Shown here: in pieces, positions 1 to 13,592 of the stretch
How the letters are laid out: every line of letters begins with the position of its first letter
How positions within the stretch are numbered: position 1 is the stretch's first letter
Origin: Pagrus major
Lineage: Eukaryota > Chordata > Actinopteri > Spariformes > Sparidae
DNA length: 64,000 nucleotides
NCBI RefSeq assembly: GCF_040436345.1
Contig: NC_133221.1
Span: 31,597,589-31,661,588 of the forward strand
Direction of reading: 5' to 3'
The notes under the pieces: model-generated
What the model was told of the DNA's origin: nothing
Databases searched by the model: none
Seen by the model: the letters and a program-made list of their open reading frames with translations, nothing else
Position numbers and translations under genes: made by a program

Positions 1-1404
<1,404 letters not shown>

Positions 1405-1406
1405 TA

Positions 1407-2195
1407 ACACCAGAACTGTTACTTCTTCACACTCTGTTGTTAGTTCATTTTATGGATGTTCTAAATTTAAATGATGTCCAGATCTTACAAAATGCTCTGT
1501 TAGAAGTTTTTTCCCCAAAATCTTCATAGTGCAACTTTAATAAAGAAAAAAGATCTAAGAACTTTATAAATTACATATTCCGTTACAGAACTCACAGAGA
1601 ACAACCATCTAGTCAGCCACGGCTGAGTGCCTGTTCTTGGTTGTCCTTCTGTATCCACACCTTCCTGGGTGACCTGGTTGTCCGATGTACAACCAGAGAG
1701 AGGGGGCCACAATGAATTTACTGTTTAATTAGACTGCAAAAGAGACATGAATTGGTTTTCTAATGTGCTATTTCCTAACTGTATGCACAGTGACTATGGG
1801 TTAACGTGGATGGAAAACTATTTGTGATTAATTGAATAAATATACGTTTTAATTAAAATATGATTTGATGGCAAATAAATACAATTAATCGTTTCTCATC
1901 AATTTAATATACTTAATTTTAAAATAAAGTTTCAATGCATGGGAATTTAATGCAATGTACATATTAATATCAAACTATTACTCATGAATTAAATGGCATT
2001 AATTTTAGAATAAAGTATCATTGCATCATTTAAGTTGATATATTGAAGTCATAACTTAATTCTGTGGACATTTCAATTTGGAAGATCTTTTATTTTAGTG
2101 CTTTGCAGTTCAATTCACTGCCATTTTATTTAAGAAGCTGTTTAAGCAATTATAAATTAGTCATTGAATCAATTTACATACTTTTGGCTTTTAAA
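1407..2195. other. AT-rich intergenic sequence, no gene seen
   Basis: Between two Tc1-type elements. The sequence is AT-rich, with scattered ATTAAT and AATAAA-like words, and short ORFs that resemble nothing I recognise. Confidence 0.6.
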
Positions 2196-2960
2196 TATAT
2201 ACTGCTCAAAAAAATTAAGGGATCACTGTATAACACCAAGTCAGTTAAACCTCAGGGATATCAATCTGTCCATTTGGGAAGCACAAGTGTCAGTTTCACC
2301 TGCTTTGGTGCAAATGAAAGTAACAACAGGTTTGCTGCGTCTCCCAGCACAGTCTCAGGAGCATGGAGGAGATACCTGGAGACCGGCCGCTACATGAGGA
2401 GAGCTGGACAGGGCCGTAGAAGGGCATCAACCCAGCAGCAGGACCGGTATCTGCTCTTTTGTGTGAAGAGGAACCTGAGGAGCACTGCCAGAGACCTACA
2501 AAATGACCTCCAGCAGGCTACTGGTGTGCATGTTTCTGACCAAACTGTCAGAAACAGACTCCAGGGTGGCATGAGGGCCCAACGTCCTCTAGTGAGACCT
2601 GTGCTCACAACCCAGTACCATGCAGCTTGATTGGCATTCGCGACAGAAGACCAGAATTGGCAGATCTGCCATTAGCGCCCCGTTCTCTTCACAGATGAGA
2701 GCAGGTTCACACTGAGCACATGTGACAGGTGTGACCGGTTTGGCGCTGCGTCAGTGATGGTTTGGGAGGGCATATCCTAGGAGGGTTGCAGAGACCTCCA
2801 TGTCATAGCCAACGATACCCTGACTGCTGTTAGGTGCAGTGGACCCTGGGTTTCTCCTGGTGGTGGCCAGAGTGCGTAGGCAGTTCCTGGATGATGAAGG
2901 CAATGGTGCCGTTGACTGACCCTCTCGTTCCACATTAAAGTCATGGCAGGATGTGTAATT
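2196..2960 (+). mobile_element. Decayed Tc1-like element, 5' part
   Basis: Starts with the fish Tc1-type terminus TACTGCTCAAAAAAATTAAG near 2201. Translated on + it gives the helix-turn-helix half of a transposase ([40 protein letters not shown]) followed, after stops, by FTDESRFTLSTCDR and a shortened piece ending SVMVWEGIS. Residues between the last two motifs are deleted, stops are frequent and no right terminus is seen, so it is dead. It belongs to the same family as the rearranged copy at 13593-14945. Confidence 0.85.
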
Positions 2961-5088
2961 GCACAGCTAATTTGCATCATGAGCCAACATTATGAGCCAA
3001 CATAGAAAGCTGGCAATCACTTTTAGAATGAGAGGTGTTGTGTGTCTCATCTTCCAGCCTCACTGAACTCCAGTTCTTGCATAGTCTCCAAGAGACCTCA
3101 GTACCGCTCCAGCCCAAGAGAAAGCTCTAAATGTTTGCTGGCCAACCTATATCAGTCTTCACTTCAACTGAATTAAACAGACACAAGCGAAATCAGTCAC
3201 ATAACATATGTACCATACACCCATGGTGCCAGTGTATTTGTATTTACATTGGTTTTGGTTTGTAAAGAAACAAAGAAAAAAGGATCCACACACAAGTTCA
3301 CACAAGTGAAGTAGTTCTGTATAATGATACAGAGACATGAAATGAGGCAGACTGTAGTTCAACTGTTCTGCTCACTGTCAGGCTAAACATAACACTCTGT
3401 CTTTAATCATGAGATTGATGCATTGTAAAAAGATTTAAGATGTAAGAAAATTTGCCACAATGCATGTTGGTGTATGAACACTTCTATATTTATATTTAAC
3501 TGTGCACATACCAAAGTTACTTATACATAGGGAGGAGACAGATTTTGAATTGATTTATAAAAAGAGCACTTGGTACTCTGTACGAGAAAACATCAGATTG
3601 GTGCATTCTAAAATAACACGTTAACAGCAACTCTGTGTCCATAGGTCAGCTATAAGTTCATGGTATGGCCAAACTGAAAAACTTCTTAACCTTTTTTTGT
3701 TGACATTTTTAGAAATCTTTTTGTTTAGTTAAAATATTATTTGTTATCTGTTCAAGGTATAAAACATTAAGCATAGGCATTACCGTTAAGGCATTATAGG
3801 CCATAGTTACTGAATGAAGTGGAAACACTGATACACTCTATGTTACTGAAACTGTATGTGCTACTGTACAATGTGTGTGTGAGTCTACCTGGAGGAGATG
3901 TGCTGTGCTTCACAGGTAATATATTCCAGATGTTGGGAGGTCGTATTCAAAACCTCAGTCTCCTACATCTTTGCTCTTTTGTGGCTGTAAACATTTGCTG
4001 TAAACATAGACACATCTTGGAATCACAGATATTTTAGCCCCCACGTTCCTCTAACCATTACCTATTTTTAATATGCAGGTAACCTAAATGAAACTATTAA
4101 AATATATTCTGATTGAAATTCTGACACTCCTGCCAGCACTAGCTGTCATCAGGACTCATTAGGCTATCTAGTGCAAGCTCTTGCAGTTTGTAATCTCAGT
4201 GATGGTCCCTGTTGAATGCTGGAGTTACTACACATTGTGTGCAGAGTCAGACTGATTGATGAACTGATGCCTAACATTGTCACATGTCTTACATTGTGAC
4301 CACACATGCAAGCAATGGTGCCAAATAGAAGACATTTGGTGCAGACAGACTGACGTGAAACAAAACAGGTTAAGGTTCAAACTGTTTAAAATGACAAGTA
4401 TTTCATTATCATTAAATCAGGGTAAGCATAGTGCTGTTTGGAGTTGGAGGTTAAGTGCAGCAGCCACTCTACTAATAAACTAAGTATATAAGTCCAATCT
4501 TATGCCTGCCCAGAAAGCTCTCTGATGGTCACTTACAGTGTATGTTTTGAGGTAAAATAGACATAGCTGACATTGGGTCTAGTGTCTGACAGGTGGTGCC
4601 TTGGTCTGTGCTAATGAAATGTGACCAGGTGCTTTCTCAGGGACTGTCTGCTATTTATCACTTTGATTAAATTACCAGTTAATGACTTAATTAGAAAAGT
4701 ATTTGAGTTGATTACAAATCAAATGGCCATAGAGAGAGAGCTAGAAATAGATATAGAAACCACACATTTTAGCTTTACAAATATAACCTTCAGAGTTTGG
4801 GAATGTTCCCTGGAGGTTATTTTGTAAAACCTTTAAAGAACCTTTAAGAAATGTGCCCTAAAGGTTCTGTGAAGGTTATAGTTTTGTAATGTAACCTGTG
4901 ACCCTATGTAAAGACAAAGTTTAATCCACTCCTCAGATGTTTGAGCATGTGTCAAAGGTTTTTGGTAGACTACAAAAATAAGTCACCCTCAAAACTCCTG
5001 AGAAATTTACTCCTGATTATTGCCCTTCTTTGAGTCTGATGTAAACTGCATCAAAATGTAGAGAACTGCAGAGCTTGACAGGCCTGCC
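2961..5088. other. Intergenic, no gene seen
   Basis: No ORF here resembles a known protein. Near 4825-4880 there are repeated CCTTTAAAGAACC / CCCTAAAGGTTC words of a kind common in degraded fish repeats, but no terminus can be fixed. Confidence 0.5.
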
Positions 5089-5096
5089 ATTCCTAG

Positions 5097-6099
5097 TAGA
5101 GGTCTTCAGAAAAACCCGACAGCCCGAAAACCCGAGGTTCCGGCCCGACCCGGCTCGGGTTTTGGGTCCATTCACAAGAAGTGACTCCTGGGCCGGGTCG
5201 GAACTGGGAGAGTTTGTCTCGGGCCTCGGGGCTCTTATAGTGAAAGGCCGGGTTATATAGTACCCGAGAGGACCCGGCGATTGGCGGTCACAGCTGTGTG
5301 GACTGTAGTTTGTTCAGTAAAAAAAAATACATTTGAACTAGACTGTTGTCCCCTGATGATGGATAATTTGTATGTCATTTTCACAAAACTCACCACACGA
5401 GGGCACTAAATGATTGACTCATGACTGTCACATTCTGATGATGACGTCAAAGGTGAAAGTTCAAGTTCAAGTTAGAGCCTAGGTCAGGACTCGGGGCAGT
5501 TAAAAAGATTGTTTATTAACGTTACGTTTTGGTTAATGGTTCAAAATGGTTAAACAATCGAGTTGCCATAGCGTGTTGTTACCGGTATGCTCTGCAAAGC
5601 ACAATGGAAACTCCAAAATTATAACGTTAATTAAACAAGAGAAAATGTGTTCTACTGACCGGTGGATTAGCGTTAGCAATGGCTAAGAAGAAGGATTACA
5701 GTATGACCATCTAAACAAGAAAATGACGACGTGGATTTATTTTTGTTTACATCACGTTATGGCCAGGGGGGCTGGCAGTGCCTGCAGCAGGAACCAGGTA
5801 GAAGAAGACTACGTTTAGGTAAGAAACAGAAAGTAGGCCTAATAAAAACAAGTCTTATTTAACGCTAGACAACTTGTATTAAATCATAAAGCAACTCGGG
5901 CATTTCGGGTCCATGGTTTTTTAGGGTTCGGGGCTGGTATGTCACGGTTCTATTCGGAGCCGGTTCCGACATATCTCGGTGCTGCTCGGGTTCGGAACTC
6001 AGATTTATAATAATAGCTCGGGGCCAGTCGGCTTCGGGTACAATTTTCACGGGTCCATTTGGGTTCGGGTCCGTCAAATTGGACCCGTGAAGACCTCTA
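5097..6099. mobile_element. Non-autonomous hAT-type element, 1003 bp
   Basis: Perfect 12-bp terminal inverted repeats, TAGAGGTCTTCA at 5097-5108 and its complement at 6088-6099. Flanked by an exact 8-bp duplication ATTCCTAG at 5089-5096 and 6100-6107, the signature of hAT transposition. Both subterminal zones (5110-5270 and 5890-6085) are packed with CCCGA/TCGGG words, while the middle is ordinary AT-rich sequence without a transposase ORF. It must have been mobilised in trans. Confidence 0.9.
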
Positions 6100-6284
6100 A
6101 TTCCTAGTAACAGTTATTAGACTGTGATTGGATGGTTGCTGTTTGGAGGAGAGGTTTAGCAGCTCTTCTTTATTAGTGGTTGAGTGGTTGAAAAACTAGT
6201 TTATTGGTGCATTACCACCACCAGCTGGATGGAAGCACCAGTGGCTGACTGATATTCCTTACTGTCTTTCCAAGAGAGTTTTTG

Positions 6285-6872
6285 GTGAAATATTTCTGTA
6301 TTGCTGTATTACTGTATTACTGTATGTTTTGTATTGCTGATTTACTGTATGTTTTGTATTACTATATGTTTTGTAATGCTGTATTACTGTATGTTTTGTA
6401 TTGTTGTATTACTGTATGTTTTGTATTGCTGATTTATTGTATGTTTTGTATTGCTGATTTACTGTATGTTTTGTATTACTGTATGTTTTGTATTGCTGAT
6501 TTACTGTATGTTTTGTATTACTGTATGTTTTGTAATGCTATATTACTGTATGTTTTGTATTGCTGATTTACTGTATGTTTTGTATTACTGTATGTTTTGT
6601 AATGCTGTATTACTGTATGTTTTGTATTACTGTATGTTTTGTATTGCTGATTTACTGTATGTTTTGTAATGCTGTATTACTGTATGTTTTGTATTGCTGA
6701 TTTATTGTATGTTTTGTATTGCTGATTTACTGTATGTTTTTTGTTGCTGATGTACTGTATGTTTTGTATTACTGTATTACTGTATGTTTTGTATTGCTGA
6801 TTTATTGTATGTTTTGTATTGCTGATTTACTGTATGTTTTTTGTTGCTGATGTACTGTATGTTTTGTATTAC
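6285..6872 (+). repeat. 25-bp minisatellite, first array
   Basis: Tandem units built on the core TACTGTATGTTTTGTATT. Full units are 25 bp; shorter 17-bp units lacking the TGCTGATT or TGCTGTAT segment are mixed in. All three + frames stay open for long stretches, giving spurious Cys/Leu/Tyr/Val-rich ORFs that are not genes. Same repeat as 8690-10495. Confidence 0.95.
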
Positions 6873-7000
6873 TGTGTCGCAGTCCCATTGTGTGGTACTT
6901 GCTACCTTTTTCATTTCGGCTGAATTTCAGAATCCCTCTGGATTGACTGTGGTGTATTCAGATCACCTGTTGCAGGGTGGGGAGACTGGCTCCTAATTAA

Positions 7001-7260
7001 TGGCAAGGCAAGGCAAGTTTATTTGTATAGCACAATTCAGACACAAGGCAACTCAAAGTGCTTTACAGGTGCATACAATTACAGTAAAAGCATTTAAAAA
7101 ACATTAAAACAAAACATTAAAACAAGTTTAGAAATAGGAAAACAGGCTGAAATAAAATAAAAGTTACAGTGCAGTTCAAAACCTAAAAAGCAATTAAAAA
7201 ACATTAAAACAAAACATTAAAACAAGTTAAGAAATAGGAAAGTATGCTAAAATAGAATAG
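7001..7260 (-). mobile_element. 3' end of a LINE or LINE-tailed SINE, antisense
   Basis: GGCAAGGCAAGTTTATTTGT then ATAGCAC, followed by AAAGTGCTTTACA and A-rich ACATTAAAAC repeats, is the complement of the 3' tail of common fish non-LTR elements. An internal stretch (AAAAAACATTAAAACAAAAC) occurs twice, at about 7095 and 7196. No coding part is attached. Confidence 0.6.
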
Positions 7261-7827
7261 GTTTCCTACGCCAGCTTCCTGGTTTTTGCTGGATTTACCT
7301 CCCATTGTTCTACTTGTCACTCATTCCAGTGCACTTTATATTTATCCTTAAGACCCGGTCGTCACCGTGAATTCAGTTTGTTTGCACTACAAATTCTGAA
7401 AAAGCAGCCAATCAGCAGTGATAACCTTAAGAGACCCCTTGTCTCCACTTGGTTCCACTCGGCCCTGAGTTGGCCCCCAATCCAGCGGTAAAACAGCTTA
7501 ATAGGAAAAAACACCTTTTCTTCCTATTAGCTCCGACGTTCCCAGAACCCGGTATTACTCTGCCCTGAAATTAATGAGTAAAAGCAGCTTGGGGCATTCC
7601 CCTCCCCTCAAATCAGGGTGTGATAACACCCTTTTTGTGAGGCATAGGAGAGGTGGGTAATGGCACCCAGGTCACATTCATTCCCATTCTGATTCTGTCC
7701 ATGACACTCTGCAGACCCACTCCCCATAGACTGTCAGCCAGAAACAATGGTCAGTTTAGGCCACACTGAGAATTCTATGCTGCCCCTGTTAATTCTAGTT
7801 GAGGGAAATTGTATGTAACCTAGTTGA

Positions 7828-8574
7828 GTGACTATTAAATGTTCAAATAGGACTGAACTCCTCTTCATCCCGGGTAAAGACTGCCCTCACATGGACCTGG
7901 CAGTCACTGTCGAGAACGGTATCGCCTTCAACAACTGCGAGAAACCTGGGTGTGATCCTCGACGACGGGCTATCCTGCACTTCCAACATCAACGCGGTGG
8001 CCGATCCTGCAGATTTGCCCTCTACAACATCCGCAGGATCCAGTCTTCCCTCACAAAGGACGCAACGCAACTCCTGGTCCAATTGCTGGTCATTTCCCGC
8101 CTGGACTACTGCAACTCTCTCTTGGCTGGACTCCCAGCCTCTGCGACTAAACCCTTGCAACGGATCCAGAACGCTGCAGCGCGACTTGTTTTCAATCTAC
8201 CCAAACTCTCCCATGTGACCCCCCTCCTCCGTGACCTCCACTGGCTTCCTGTTGTGGCCCACATCAGATTCAAGACCATGGCGCTGGCCTTCAAGGCCGT
8301 CAACGGAACTGCACCCATCTACCTCCAGACACTGGTCAGACCACACGCCCCAACACGAGTACTTCGCTCTACTACATCAGCTGGCCGGCTGGTACCACCA
8401 TTGCTGAGAGCAAACAAAGGCCGCTCAGTGAAGTCGCGACTCTTCTCTGCTCTGGCACCTCAGTGGTGGAACATACTCCCAACCAATGTCAGGACAGCAG
8501 AATCGCTCGCCATCTTCCGCAAAAGACTCGAGACTCCCTTGTTCAGACTTCACCTCGACCCCCGCATAGCATGA
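7828..8574 (+). pseudogene. L2-like LINE reverse transcriptase, C-terminal piece
   Basis: The last ~200 codons read as the C-terminal part of fish L2/CR1-group ORF2: ISRLDYCNSLLAGLP, PLQRIQNAAARLVFNL, HVTPLLRDLHWLPVVAHIRF, SLAIFRKRLETPLFRLHLDP. Around 7910-8010 the family frame is broken: a segment reading MILDDGLSCTSNIN lies in another frame (7952 onwards). The palm (YADD) is absent. A TAAATAAATAT-rich 3' end follows to about 8640. This is a dead, 5'-truncated insertion lying between the two minisatellite arrays. Confidence 0.88.
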
Positions 8575-8689
8575 CTTATTGATTATCCAAGTATTTGGCA
8601 TTTCCTGTAAATAAATATATTTTTTGTTTATATTTTTATGTGAGTTGGGGCCGGTTTGTAAGCATTTTACTGCGCCAGTACAGCCACAG

Positions 8690-10495
8690 TTGTATTACTG
8701 TACATTTTGTTTTGCTGTATTACTGTACATTTTGTATTGCTGTATTACTGTATGTTTTGTACTGCTGATTTACTGTATGTTTTGTATTGTTGTATTACTG
8801 TATGTTTTGTATTGCTGTATTACTGTATGTTTTGTATTGCTGATTTACTGTATGTTTTCTATTGTTGTATTACTGTATGTTTTGTATTGCTGTATTACTG
8901 TATGTTTTGTATTGTTGTATTACTGTATGTTTTGTACTGCTGATTTACTGTATGTTTTGTATTGCTATACTACTGTATGTTTTGTATTGCTGTATTACTG
9001 TATGTTTTGTACTGCTGATTTACTGTATGTTTTGTATTGTTGTATTACTGTATGTTTTGTATTGCTGTATTACTGTATGTTTTATATTGTTGTATTACTG
9101 TATGTTTTGTATTGCTGTATTACTGTATGTTTTGTACTGCTGATTTACTGTATGTTTTGTATTGTTGTATTACTGTATGTTTTGTATTGCTGTATTACTG
9201 TATGTTTTGTATAGCTGATTTACTGTATGTTTTGTACTGCTGATTTACTGTATGTTTTGTATTGTTGTATTACTGTATGTTTTGTATTGCTGTATTATTG
9301 TATGTTTTGTATTGTTGTATTACTGTATGTTTTGTATTGTTGTATTACTGTATGTTTTGTACTGCTGATTTACTGTATGTTTTGTACTGCTGATTTACTG
9401 TATGTTTTGTATTGCTGTATTACTCTATGTTTTGTATTGTTGTATTACTGTATGTTTTGTATTGTTGTATTACTGTATGTTTTGTACTGCTGATTTACTG
9501 TATGTTTTGTACTGCTGATTTACTGTATGTTTTGTATTGCTGTATTACTGTATGTTTTGTATTGTTGTATTACTGTATGTTTTGTACTGCTGATTTACTG
9601 TATGTTTTGTATTGTTGTATTACTGTATGTTTTGTACTGCTGTATTACTGTATGTTTTGTATTGTTGTATTACTGTATGTTTTGTATTGCTGTATTACTG
9701 TATGTTTTGTATTGTTGTATTACTGTATGTTTTGTACTGCTGATTTACTGTATGTTTTGTATTGTTGTATTACTGTATGTTTTGTATTGTTGTATTACTG
9801 TATGTTTTGTATTGCTGTATTACTGTATGTTTTGTACTGCTGATTTACTGTATGTTTTGTATTGTTGTATTACTGTATGTTTTGTATTGTTGTATTACTG
9901 TATGTTTTGTATTGCTGATTTACTGTATGTTTTGTATTGTTGTATTACTGTATGTTTTGTATTGCTGTATTACTGTATGTTTTGTATTGTTGTATTACTG
10001 TATGTTTTGTACTGCTGATTTACTGTATGTTTTGTATTACTGTATGTTTTGTACTGCTGATTTACTGTATGTTTTGTATTGCTGTATTACTGTATGTTTT
10101 GTATTGTTGTATTACTGTATGTTTTGTACTGCTGATTTACTGTATGTTTTGTATTGTTGTATTACTGTATGTTTTGTATTGCTGTATTACTGTATGTTTT
10201 GTACTGCTGATTTACTGTATGTTTTGTATTACTGTATGTTTTGTATTGCTGATTTACTGTATGTTTTGTATTGCTGATTTACTGTATGTTTTGTATTGTT
10301 GTATTACTGTATGTTTTGTATTGCTGATTTACTGTATGTTTTGTATTGTTGTATTACTGTATGTTTTGTATTGCTGTATTACTGTATGTTTTGTATTGCT
10401 GATTTACTGTATGTTTTGTATTGTTGTATTACTGTATGTTTTGTATTGTTGTATTACTGTATGTTTTGTATTGCTGATTTACTGTATGTTTTTTA
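8690..10495 (+). repeat. 25-bp minisatellite, second array (~70 units)
   Basis: About 1.8 kb of head-to-tail 25-bp units. Four main variants differ at the start of the unit (TATTGTTGTATT, TATTGCTGTATT, TACTGCTGATTT, TATTGCTGATTT) and share ACTGTATGTTTTG. The variants often follow each other in threes, giving a 75-bp higher-order period. Because 75 is a multiple of 3 and the units lack stops in the + frames, long repetitive ORFs appear; they have no other coding sign. Confidence 0.95.
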
Positions 10496-10499
10496 CTTT

Positions 10500-10752
10500 T
10501 ACAGTGTCAGCCATGATGGTGGTAATATACTGTACACAGTAATTTCTTTTCACATTTTATTGTATACAGTTTGTCCTGAACATTCACAATGCTTATTCTT
10601 TATTATTCTTATTATTATCATTATTATCATCATCATTCCTTACTACATTTGTTCCGATTTTTTGTTGCCCTTGTTCCTACGTATGTCTATATGTCTGAGT
10701 CAAATACCTTCTATGTGTAGACTTGGCCAATAAAGCCGACTCTGAGTTTCTC
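10500..10752 (+). mobile_element. Probable LINE 3' UTR and tail
   Basis: AT-rich sequence with an (ATT/ATC)n run at 10602-10640 ends in ACTTGGCCAATAAAGCCGAC, a tail like those ending many fish non-LTR insertions. No coding part remains. Confidence 0.45.
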
Positions 10753-11269
10753 TCATATGGATACACAAAATAAAATAAATAACAATAAAATGAATGTACA
10801 GTATGTGTTGCTAAACCTCTTCATATTTTAAAATTGTTTGTTAATAACATGGAAATTCCCTTGTTCATGAACTGTGTGCGGTAGACAACTGTCTCTCGTT
10901 CTCATTGGTTGATCTGGGGAACAGAAACAAAGCTCTGCTCTCTGATTGGCTGATCTCGAGGGCAGCAGTGAACTGTACTGGCTGAAGAGTTTGTTCCAGA
11001 GATGAACGGCTGAGAATGACAAATAATGTACAGAGTAGCATTTGATTAATGAATTAATGAAGTGAACAGTCGGTAAATAGTATGGTCCACTACCAGTGGT
11101 AGTAATACTAGAAGCCTAATGCTGCTATGAGCTAGCTACTATTACAACTCAGCTAGTTTTATGTTACAGGGTGTTTTACTGATTGGAGGAGTGTGTTTGG
11201 TCAGATCCTTCCTAATTCTCCTCCTCCATGTCCCATCCACCAGCTGCTCGATGGCTCTTTAAATATTGA

Positions 11270-12070
11270 CACCGTGTTCGCCTGTGGCAGCTCACGGACC
11301 AGGCCGAGGGGCAGACCAGTCCAAGCGGGGCGGCCCTTCCATGAGCTGCGGCCGGCTGCAGCTCTCCTGTGCTCCTGCAGGAGGCAGTGCAGCGGGGCTT
11401 CTGTCCATGGTGCTGAAGATTCGGCTGGATCTGTCCGGGGTGCTGAACAGCTCAGGGGACCTGGGCTCAGTCTGAGGATGCTGTCACACTGATTCAGTCC
11501 ATGCCACTGCCTTCTGGTGCTGAATTGTGGTTGTGTGATACAGCGAACAGAGTCTATCCGCCAGCCCGGAGATGTCGGTGCGGAGGGGGAGGGGAGGGCA
11601 GTAAGGTAAGGCTTTATGTCTCTCTGACAAAGAGCAGTTGTCGGTATTTTCCGTGCTCTAGCTGCAGGCCTTACGGTGGATTTTACACAGCAGGGAGGAT
11701 GTGATGAAGCGATATGTACGCTCCTCCACAGTGGATGTCAGTATGCTTCCGACGGTTTCTTTTCATGGAGAATCATTTCAGCTCGTTCCCATAATGTGCG
11801 GACGGTCAGGCTTTAAAAGCCACTATTATCTTCGCTATTTCCGGCCGCTACAATGGCGACACCGTGTCGATACAGTCTGTTTAGAAGTGTCAACTGCTGA
11901 AGACCGGCGGCCTTTGTATGTGCTGTGTTTGTCAGTGTGCCAGTGAAGGAGAGCAGAAAGGCCTCGTCCTCGTTAGCAGCTCGGCCTACATCTCTGCTGT
12001 CACAGCACAACAAGCCGATCGCTATGTAGGCTCGATATTCGGATTTATAGTGTGCGTGTGTAATATCTTC
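11270..12070 (+). promoter_or_regulatory. myt1: CpG-rich stretch, candidate myt1 promoter / 5' UTR
   Basis: GC- and CpG-rich blocks (11275-11620 and 11700-12060) stand out from AT-rich surroundings 3.7-4.5 kb upstream of the ATG exon of myt1. A good donor, CAGTAAG|GTAAGG with the exon end at 11605, could close a non-coding first exon; the ATG exon has an acceptor directly before its start codon, so at least one upstream non-coding exon is required. At 11838-11860 TTCCGG and ACAATGGCGAC resemble ETS and YY1 sites of TATA-less promoters. TTTAAATA at 11260 is a weak TATA candidate. This is inference; no transcript is visible. Confidence 0.4.
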
Positions 12071-12358
12071 TGCTAGGCTAAATGTAGAAGTCAATAACGT
12101 TACACATTTAAACCAATGTCAGCGGAGCCTGATGCCAGGGCCTCCCAGCAGGCATTAAGTCACTTCAAAGCTTTTTGTGGCCCGTGAGCCTGTTCGAAGA
12201 TCCCCAAACAGCCTGCTGTCACACTGTGAGCACATACCTTTGTGTTCTCACAGCTGGCTCACAATGCAGTATGTTCACATGATAGATCGACATCATGTCT
12301 ATAATGTCTGTATTTATTTTATTACTTTTCATTTTTTTAAATCTTTAATTTAAAATAG

Positions 12359-13003
12359 GGAATGCTTTATATGAAAGTCCTTGTAATAGGCGTTAGTTAT
12401 TTGGTAATAAGTCCTTATAATACACTTATTAACATTAATAAGACTATATAAGTGTTAATAATATCATCAAGACGTTTATTGTTAGATTATAAGATATTTA
12501 TAAGCTCCTGTAAGAAACGTATTAAATGTTTGACTGCTTAATAGCCTTATGAGTTTATAACAGCATACATATTTATTAAGTAACTTACCTATTATGTCAT
12601 TGTAAACCTTTAGTAACCTTTGTTGTTGCTTTATTAAGATCAATACATACTTAATCATGCACTTATTAACAGTTAACAATGCTTTTTGCAGGTAGAGGTT
12701 TAACAATGACATTTTATGTAAGTCAGTTAAACTCAATAAATGTGTTTATAATGCTATTATATCCAATTATAAGATTCACATAAGGCTTTTATTAACAATA
12801 TTTAGCTGTCAATACACTATTAACAAGCTTTGTTATAAGTGCTTATAAATGTCAAATAATCTATCAATATTATCAATATTACTCTATTATTAACACTTGT
12901 ATGGTCTTATTATTGTTCATAAGCTTCTCATAAGGACTTATCATAAGGGCCTTATTATCTATTAACTAATGCTTATTACAAGGACCTGAATATAAAGCAT
13001 TGA
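12359..13003. mobile_element. Fold-back (palindromic) MITE
   Basis: An AT-rich element whose ends mirror each other for about 110 bp: AATGCTTTATATGAAAGTCC at 12361 and the complement of GGACCTGAATATAAAGCATT at 13001, continuing through CTTGTAATA(G/A)GC, AATAAG and ACTATATAAGTGTTAAT. No ORF of note. The ORF-like stretch on the - strand inside it is chance. Confidence 0.75.
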
Positions 13004-13592
13004 CCTAAAAATAGTGTTTAATTATTATTTTTCAATATTATATTTAATCATATATTTTATTATGGTCTTGGATTCTAGATTAGACTCTTATAATTAATAC
13101 AATTTCAAAAGACACTTTCCCCACTGTATGTCCATGTCATATAGATTCTGCAGCTGTCTGGTGCAATGCATCATAGCGAGACCAAATCCAAGATGAGCCA
13201 AGCCCCCTTTTTATTTTTTTGTCACCTAAATTAGTTATATACTGTAAATTGCTGTCTGATGATGGAACAAAGAAAAAACTTGAGGTTTTTGAAAATAAGA
13301 TATATATTTTTTTATCACGTTCTTTTAGACTAAGACATTGTAACCAATCAAAGAGTTAACTTTTCAAATAGGAAAATTCTTGAAAAGCAAAAATTCATTA
13401 AAAAAGATACAATGCTGCTTGAGTAGAGGAGCTATGTGACACTTACACTGACATTCAAACCCAAGACTCCATGTTTTTTACTTTACTTTACTTTTACTTT
13501 AATATCAGATGTGTGGATGCATATGATTGGTTGTCTTTTATATGTGTGTGTACATATATATATGTATGTATATCTATATCAGATCTTGATGA

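Noticed and set aside
1524..1712. 62-codon - strand ORF
   Set aside because: Short, no homology, no splice or promoter context.
7952..8218. Separate gene overlapping the LINE piece
   Set aside because: It is the same LINE reading in a second frame because of a frameshift.
6285..10495. Repeat arrays as a CRISPR
   Set aside because: Units are adjacent without unique spacers, no cas genes are present, and the genome is vertebrate.
6282..10733. Long overlapping + strand ORFs rich in Cys, Leu, Tyr and Val
   Set aside because: They are readings of a 25-bp minisatellite without stops in any + frame, and the peptides repeat the same 25 residues. No coding signature.
11193..11492. 99-codon + ORF in the CpG-rich stretch
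   Set aside because: GC-rich sequence yields open frames by chance. No homology, and two frames are open at once.
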